A stretch of 64,000 bases of DNA from Rhypophila decipiens. Taxonomy: Eukaryota > Ascomycota > Sordariomycetes > Sordariales > Naviculisporaceae. The position numbers were made by a program, and so were the translations under genes. How positions within the stretch are numbered: position 1 is the first letter of the stretch; each line of letters begins with the position of its first letter. Under the pieces are notes generated by a model, which did no database searches, was not told where the DNA came from, and saw only the letters and a program-made list of their open reading frames with translations. Below are positions 58,701 through 64,000 of this stretch, piece by piece. The DNA lies in NCBI GenBank assembly GCA_033297075.1, contig MU858136.1:93462-157461 (forward strand), written 5' to 3'.

Positions 58701-59707
58701 AAATCACGACGGCCTATGTTCACGAACTTGCCCGAATGTGCAAGCTGCGCAACATCCAGCTCGAACACTCGCGTACAATCATCACCATCTTCATGCGCAT
58801 GCTCACCTCGGGACCTGAAGAAGGAATCGACATCCAGGCCGTAGCCGCCCGCTTGTTGTCCCATCTGCCCGCCAAGCTGGAGCGTCAAACAGGAAGCTAC
58901 GGCAAGATGATCTCTTACCTGAACCATCTCGCGTCCGGAGCAGCTCGCATCGCCAAAGAAGACCTAGTGCTGGCATCGGTGTACACCAAGCGCAGCGCAG
59001 CCTATGCATCACTCAAACAGGCTGTCTCGGCAGCTTGTGTCGATCGGAACTGGGCCGAGGTAAAGACGACCTGCCAGGCTCTGATTGATGAGCATACCAA
59101 GACTGCAGCACTCTGGGGCGTTGACCCGGCCAAGCTGAATATCCAGAACCTCAAGGTGTACAGGGACTTGCTGGCTGCCGAACTGGGAGACTCGGAAGAA
59201 GTCAGCGAGGACACCTTCCGCAAGAACCTGGAACTTACCCGCCGTGTGTTGGGCGACGCCGAGACGAAACGGGTCCCCTGGCAAATCGGTAAAGAAGGCG
59301 AGTGGGGGCCCAAGATTGAACCGATTGGTGAGGCGTTTGTCAGGGAGATGTTGACGGGAGAAGCTGAGAAGAAAGAACTTGACGATGTCGAGATGGAGGA
59401 TGTGCCTGCTACTGCTAGTACGGCGGTTGTTGAGGCTAAGAAGACGGTCGATGAGGAGATTCTCGAGTTCAAGGGCACGTTGCAGGCGAGCTTTGTCAAG
59501 GATGTCCAGCGGCCGTTGACGGCCAAGGATGTATGTGCTATGATCAAAGTTCCGGAGCGGACGATGCGGGTGTTTGTGCAGGCTTTGAATCCGCAGTTTG
59601 AGTGGGAGGCTATGGGGGAGAATTTCAAGATTGTAGTCCTGGGATTGTTGAAGGACCGGTCGAATCGGGCTGAGAGCCGCCCTGTACTTAAGTTGTTGGA
59701 CTTGTGA
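55754..59707 (+). CDS. Large hypothetical protein (orphan, about 1300 aa)
   Basis: One continuous frame of 1317 aa. A perfect intron signature at 56604-56678 (CAG|GTAGGA, TACTAAC, TTGCAG) is 75 nt, stop-free and a multiple of three, so the spliced form would be 1292 aa. The sequence starts MDRVRKTYFNPLATTKESI. It has no signal peptide or TM segment. An N-terminal globular region (about 1-275) contains a Cys cluster (FADKDCNACCWLARD). A Ser/Thr/Ala-rich linker (about 280-365, holding the intron) separates it from a long helical C-terminal region with charged coiled segments near 575-690. Another acidic linker lies near 1210 (LDDVEMEDVPATAS), followed by a last small domain. I do not recognise the family. 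It sits between the CHORD-like pair and a HET gene. Confidence 0.78.
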   Translation: MDRVRKTYFNPLATTKESIRELLEALPVGSAHPFSPERILLLRTNDGIDEIDISSYPEDFFFNAVDLGEMGEILLRRMAGFSQHLSVFNDFQIVQAPASTFRIPIVSGEIAMLAVSVRDPTYYDFCFADKDCNACCWLARDTFPGITHSGDILNGQDLLDYIRIDGRKLTQKEICFFISGYQKTKITRFLGTHPAVLLADHVDKILYIVPVPLDSATIGDATICCPLVMKKDGDDGLICSILPTATTDRDMMCHADTMKSPCFAEALTRADFTLSAPQLTATPGRKPGLLPQVSIAPSVPSYTNSTLAAATVTPVQQSTATNSELLSKITAKDSAVLVTSPVTLPSVVDPAKTQVINFGTGLEFKLDGATSTNTTSSSVVLPCIFGTQLQGPMLLATGTVPSNVPSLDEKSLREYYERLKDITVIVDDKMTDNARNLATSLRLNAVFIVQLSPEQQPKTTDEIMSLLDSTNINSVTALAGPQSLILVQVADKYYFYRGIANQAHLNTTKMPFGADVTAIIESLLGTGSLIEPRAKRIVDLSEPNSIVLPASGQQVRPEELKEVLDKLQVEQVKNLEDDISAAVPQLQMLLNQKDLSELSQSLVTALSTKVSAVAAPMRKVYIKFLTQEYDESNPEAVKTKGRMLGELRKTTMDMQKALEPVISSLHNLISTQTTSKRTHDLKRLLRQAQIKGNVEATKTMTFETMAGYLENYAADMGVMVMNIETGPFQRVLANLTGQTMATIDASECCDLDSRVLHLDGFDAGIIIEQSQAQHNGPLRSTNGPGQPILAVPYLNQGRGYEGSMLAWVCWDEFVNLKSPYTVRWMEKCNDAHIAALRILTRSTLSQAVLSREFNIEAGAPETGHLMSALLVEAMTKLAAMRTTAPTLVEKAEDTTTKLMRGLFGNLLTVAGSGVRPLSMVWQLFGLNPSYDIPTTEADWIWYEKVVQLYPYTGWPLSQFHTNVEKLLDKAIVRLITKSENTSQITTAYVHELARMCKLRNIQLEHSRTIITIFMRMLTSGPEEGIDIQAVAARLLSHLPAKLERQTGSYGKMISYLNHLASGAARIAKEDLVLASVYTKRSAAYASLKQAVSAACVDRNWAEVKTTCQALIDEHTKTAALWGVDPAKLNIQNLKVYRDLLAAELGDSEEVSEDTFRKNLELTRRVLGDAETKRVPWQIGKEGEWGPKIEPIGEAFVREMLTGEAEKKELDDVEMEDVPATASTAVVEAKKTVDEEILEFKGTLQASFVKDVQRPLTAKDVCAMIKVPERTMRVFVQALNPQFEWEAMGENFKIVVLGLLKDRSNRAESRPVLKLLDL
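56604..56678 (+). other. Stop-free 75-nt intron candidate
   Basis: Consensus donor, TACTAAC branch and CAG acceptor inside an otherwise continuous frame. Both retention and removal keep the downstream frame. Confidence 0.6.
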
Positions 59708-60057
59708 GAAGGAATAGTGGCGTTTGTAGGCATGTGAGGGTTCTGATATACAAGTCAGAGTTATCTGGTGCTGCTCACGAATATAAATTGGTAAAGAATA
59801 TGGAGTTTGGCTATAGTAACACGTTGTTTGAGCTACCTGTGCAGCTGAAGATGAGGACTTGTATTTAACTCTGCACCTGTCAGTCAAAGAAGGACGTGAC
59901 GAATTTGGCGCTCTCCCGATACGACTACACTATGGGGTCCTTTAATGGGTATGAATGGGGCGAAAATGCGCATCACGGGACTGTTGTATCACCCGAACTT
60001 ATGCATCGGAAGCTAAGATAAAGAGGGACACACCGCCTCATCCCACAACCAGTTCAA
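59708..60057. other. Spacer between orphan and HET gene
   Basis: AT-rich 3' UTR followed by the short HET promoter. I saw nothing else in it. Confidence 0.45.
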
Positions 60058-62400
60058 ATGGCACCAACTTCAACGGACACTCCCAGCACGCTGCATCTTT
60101 GCACGTCCTGCGTTGCTCTTGGCCTGACCCGCGCCGACTTCGAGGGTCCCCCCTTCGAGCCAGAAGGCAAGTACCATCGCATAGTCACGAGCGGGACCGT
60201 CGGGGACCTTCGTAGCCGGGAAAAGTCATGTGGCCTGTGCCGATTGCTCCTCCACGCCCTCACACTCGATTGCCAGTTGCAGCAGCAGCCTGAGCTTCTG
60301 TCGCGCTGGGACGCTGAATGGGAGGCTGAGTGGATGCAGAGCACCTGTGAGTACGATCCCAACACCGACGATGCCGATAACAAGTACGGCTCTGCGCTGT
60401 ATCCCACGTTCAAGGGAGCCATCAGCCCGTCGAACTACGGTGTTCAGTTATTTGGCGACTCGTGTGCAGACACTCCACTCAGGGCGAGACCAGTTCCCAA
60501 TGAGGTCGACGTGCAGATGGTCACCGGCTGGATCGACAAGTGCAGGAAGGAACATGGTCCAAACTGCAAGGACAGCTACCTCGCCATTGGACACCATCCT
60601 TCCACCACACCAGGCTTTCTGGTCATCGACGTCGTTCAAAGATGTCTCACACCGATGCACAAGACAGATGCAGAGTACGTCGCGCTGAGCTATGTCTGGG
60701 GAAAGTCGAATCTCGTGACCACGAGCAAGTCGAATGTCGATTTGTTTCGCACCGCTGGGGCGTTCGACCGTGTTCGTCTGCCTCCTACGATCCGTGACGC
60801 CCTTGATATGACAGATCGCTTGGGCTATCGCTTCCTTTGGGTCGACGCCCTTTGCATTGTCCAGGATGACGAGACGACGAAGCCACATCTTATCGACAGC
60901 ATGGACGCCATTTACGGACGTGCTTCCTTGACTCTCGTCGCGGCCTCTGGCCAACACGCTGCCACTGGTCTGCTGTGCGGTAAAAGAAGTCGTGTCGACG
61001 ATATAAATCACCCGTCAGGCTTCCTCACAGCATATATTTCTTCAGACTTGTCCCTTGCAGTACTGCCCTTCTTCGATGGTGAGCTGATGCACTGCCCGCA
61101 TGCACAGCGTGGATGGACGTGAGTCGACATTTCCCTCTAGCAGCCTGCTTTTCCATGCTGACGTACTTGTAGATACCAAGAAGGCTGCCTGTCGCCGCGA
61201 TGTCTGGTCTTCCTCAATGGATTGGTCTACTTCGTCTGTCGCGTCAACGTATGGAGAGAAGACATGATGGTTGAGTCAGATGATTTCTTGCCATTTGAAG
61301 GGGCGAATGTTTTAGGCCGCACACAATCCGACTCGCCATTAGGCCGTTATGGAGATCACGTCCGAGCCTTTGCGTCGAGAAACCTGACATACCAGTCTGA
61401 CGTCCTGAACGCTTTCTCGGGCATTGAACGAGCCCTGGCTAGAAACATGGGAAATACAAAAGTATGGTTTGGCCTGCCAGGTGCAGCCTTTGACTGGGCC
61501 CTTCTGTGGCGTCCGCCGCCTGGGAGAAGTCTAGAGCGACGGAGCGGGTTCCCGTCCTGGTCTTGGGCTGGCTGGGTTGGCGACGTCAACATGGCGCCGA
61601 CCCACTGGAGCGACTTTGACCAGAGGTGGCTGCGTCAGAGGACTTGGATCTCATGGCTCGTCGTAGGCTCAAGGGACAAGCCGGAGGAGCTTGTCCCGGT
61701 TTGGGACGTGGAGAACTGCGGCAAGTGTGAGTCTCATCCTCTTGATCCTGAAAGGTAGTGTCACTGACGCGGCATACTAGCCACCCATCAAGTCAATGAT
61801 ATAGACCAAGATGAAGCATTCATGCCAAACTATGGCAACGTTTCTCGTCATTCAGTTGCGGCTAGCTTGGGTCAGAGCTGCACGGGACCTGACGGTCCTC
61901 ACTCTCCTGGCTGGCTCGAAGCAGCAAGCCCCTCAGGAACCTTCACCGGTCTCGCGCTCTCGCAACCCGAGACGTTGCGTTTCTGCACCTTTGTCTTGCT
62001 GAATTGTCATTTTGAGCAGGATGGCATGGATTCCCAGGCATTGAGAATCTATAACCGTCGCCAAAGTCTGCTGCTTGGGACCGCTCGCCTCGACAACTTC
62101 AAAGCCAATCAGAATGGTTGCGACCTTGTAGTATTGTCCTATGTAACTCCCGGCAGCGCCTCGCCCAACACTACTGCCGAGCTGCGGGAGGGTTCTAAGA
62201 GCAGCTCACCTATATTCAATGAGGGCGAAGACGTGCTTGGCACATGGCATACATGGGATTTGCTTAACGTCATGTTGGTCAAGGCGGTCGCATCTAGATC
62301 TGAGAATGGTGTAAAGTATGAGCGAATAGGGCTTGGAGTTATTCACTGTACAGCTCTAGGACGCTCTAAAGTGATATGGAATGATGTTTCGTTGGTATAA
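60058..62400 (+). CDS. HET-domain (heterokaryon incompatibility) protein
   Basis: Predicted 744 aa from exons 60058-61118, 61173-61726 and 61781-62400; the junctions rebuild RGWTYQEG and CGKSTHQ. The N-terminus has the Cys pairs seen before many HET domains (LCTSC; CGLCRLL). The HET core is intact: YVALSYVWG near 212, LPPTIRDALDMTDRLGYRFLWVDALCIVQDD, AIYGRASLTLVAASG, and RGWTYQEGCLSPRCLVF. The C-terminal part includes a Trp-rich FPSWSWAGWVG motif and no NACHT or repeat domain. HET proteins trigger cell death after fusion of unlike strains. The partner and allele specificity cannot be read from sequence. Confidence 0.93.
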
Positions 62401-62597
62401 AGTATAAAAAACAAAAAGTATCATGCAGAATGAATCAAGAATCAGGGTAAGATTAGGACAAATTAGCTATAACTCACCACAGCCAGCACCACGAACAAAA
62501 AGGAATACCGGCTATACTTGATTGTGCTTTGCCTCTCTATCCGGAATGCCCCAAAAAGACCGAAGGTAAACAACGAGAAGATGCAGTGAGAGGGAAA

Positions 62598-63357
62598 TCA
62601 ATCAACTTCGGCATGCGGTCTAGCCCCAAAAGAACCTCCATCGACGTCTTGACCCTCGCTTCTGGCCTCCTTGACCTGTTCGCGATCCGACGACTGCTGG
62701 GCTTTCTTCCTGTTAAACACAAAAAAGACTGTTAGCCTCTGTCTCTAGTCGGAATGTAAACAATGCTGAATAAAAGATCAATGGAAAAAAGGAGAAAGAA
62801 GAATCTCACCTCTCCAACCCAGCTCCCATCTCACGACCCTGACCCTGACCAACATCACCATGTCCCTGGCCCTTCCCATGCTCACTCCCCAACCCCAAAT
62901 CCCCATACTTGACACCCCTCTCTCCGGACTGGACATGTCCTCCTCCTCCCTCCCGATGTTGCATCTCCCGCGCAGAATCTCTAGTCCCCTCCACCGACCG
63001 AGCAACTTTTCCCTCCGAAGGCGGCGCCATCTTGACTTGCTCCGTTTCTCGATCCCCATTTGCGCCGCCTTCTTTCAGTTCCTCGCTGCCGCTGGCAGAA
63101 CTTTTCTCATCAGCACGCTGCTTGTCGAGTGTATTTTTCAGCGTGTGAGTCTCGGACTGGGACTGAGACTGGAAGGACGACCCGCCGGTTTCTTCCCTGC
63201 CTAGGCCGCTGGTATGACTATGACTAGCATTGTGTGAACTGGCCTCCTGAGATTCGGACGGGTCTTTTGAGACTGGGTTGCTGTTGGATAGGTAGCTTTC
63301 TTGTTTGGGCGGTTGAGGGTCCGCTGAGGGGGACTGGGCAGACTGTGTGTGCGACAT
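62598..63357 (-). CDS. Small disordered hydrophilic protein
   Basis: Predicted 219 aa from exons 63357-62810 and 62709-62598; the intron GTGAGA...TTTAACAG joins GAGLER to KKAQQSSDREQ. It is highly hydrophilic: Ser/Gln/His-rich N-terminus (SQEASSHNASHSHTSG), a Lys/Glu-rich middle, and a Gly-rich segment (LGLGSEHGKGQGHGDVGQGQG). There is no hydrophobic core or signal peptide. The composition resembles LEA/hydrophilin-like or stress-induced proteins of fungi; this is inference. The short second exon is accepted because it uses a clean acceptor and ends in an in-frame stop after PHAEVD. The gene converges with the HET gene across about 200 bp. Confidence 0.7.
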
Positions 63358-64000
63358 TGTTTCTGTTTCTGCTCTTGTCGTGCTTTGCTACGTTTTGCTC
63401 TAGGCCGTTTCTTGTCAGAGTTGTGCCGTGGTTTGCTCTGTTGCTGATTCTTTATTGTCGACTTGTGCTCGATTTCCTTGTGACCCTTAGTTGTGAGCGC
63501 TTTGATCTTGTGGACAGGCGTCGAGCGGTCTGAAGGCGGCGCTTCTGTTGAGGCAGAAGTGATGTAGTTGTTCTTAACAGGGAGTAGAAATCAGTGGGCA
63601 AAGTATTAACAGATTCAGGTCCAACAGGAAGTTTCGTGTGCGCGCGGTTATATCTGGCTCAAGCCTCAAGATAAGAAGGGGCGCGGGATGTAGACCGTCG
63701 GGCGTCGATCGCTCAATGACGTCAAGGAACACCAAAGCTATGTCATCATCACAACTCAAACGGTATTCGATTCGATGAATCGGCGTAAATGTTAATTGCT
63801 CGTCAAAGGGCCGATAACTTTCACTTAGCCTTATGAATTATCTCTATTATTGAATCTATCCGTCCTGCTGGTAACCGTAGCTGCCCTAGGATTCTAGGCA
63901 CACTAAAAGTGAGGGGTCAAAAGTCTGAACACACCCCGCATTTTCCCAACCACCTCAATTTATTCCGTATAACTACAATCTACAATAACTTTTTTGTTAG
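63358..64000. other. Upstream region of the disordered protein gene
   Basis: Promoter side of the last minus-strand gene, turning AT-rich towards the window end. No gene is supported. Confidence 0.45.

Noticed and set aside
59009..59887. 292-codon and 243-codon minus-strand frames over the end of the large orphan
   Set aside because: They overlap each other and the sense gene, with no motifs or plausible starts.
1..64000. tRNA genes, CRISPR arrays and intact transposons
   Set aside because: No T-arm consensus with a matching cloverleaf, no spaced repeats, and no transposase, reverse transcriptase or terminal-repeat pair were recognised by eye; a program could still find a diverged one.

Overview
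The window is nuclear DNA of a filamentous ascomycete (Pezizomycotina, most likely a Sordariomycete). The grounds are short GT-AG introns with CTRAY branch sites, CT-rich promoters, single-gene transcription units on both strands, and fungal-specific families: a C2H2 protein with a fungal transcription-factor domain, a HET-domain protein, a DUF2421/ArAE-type membrane protein, an SRPK-like kinase, a GPI-type aspartic protease and a bifunctional-type Δ12/ω3 desaturase. I could not name the species. Intron boundaries below were derived by hand from splice motifs and frame continuity.

Layout: 0.7-4.5 kb C2H2 transcription factor (+); 7.5-8.9 kb fatty-acid desaturase (+) behind a 3-kb gene-free leader region; 9.6-11.0 kb MOSC protein (-); 11.4-12.8 kb SRPK-like kinase (-); 13.7-14.8 kb alpha/beta hydrolase (+); 15.2-15.8 kb small orphan (+); 16.8-18.0 kb MDR oxidoreductase (+); 19.3-20.9 kb GPI-type aspartic protease (+); 21.5-24.7 kb four-BRCT Rad4/Dpb11-type protein (+); 25.5-28.0 kb RD-repeat protein (-); 28-32.2 kb with no recognisable gene; 32.2-35.1 kb Utp8-like ribosome-biogenesis factor (-), divergent from 35.8-39.8 kb Elg1/ATAD5-type PCNA unloader (+); 40.2-41.8 kb RS-rich single-TM protein (-); about 43.0-43.2 kb a U2 spliceosomal snRNA gene (-); 44.2-48.0 kb DUF2421/ArAE-like membrane protein (+); 48.2-49.4 kb orphan (-); 49.9-50.7 kb secreted SGNH/CE3-like esterase (-); 52.4-55.0 kb two tandem CHORD-like zinc-module genes (+); 55.8-59.7 kb large orphan (+); 60.1-62.4 kb HET protein (+); 62.6-63.4 kb disordered hydrophilic protein (-).

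The left two thirds is mostly conserved housekeeping content (replication checkpoint, PCNA unloading, rRNA processing, splicing RNA, lipid desaturation). The two replication/repair genes (Rad4/Dpb11-type and Elg1-type) each carry a cluster of three ACGCG motifs upstream, the core of the MBF site, which suggests shared G1/S control. The right end (about 50-64 kb) is more accessory: a tandem pair of CHORD-like genes preceded by an interstitial telomeric repeat, a 1.3-kaa orphan with a stop-free intron, and a HET incompatibility gene. That stretch is the best place to look for something undescribed.
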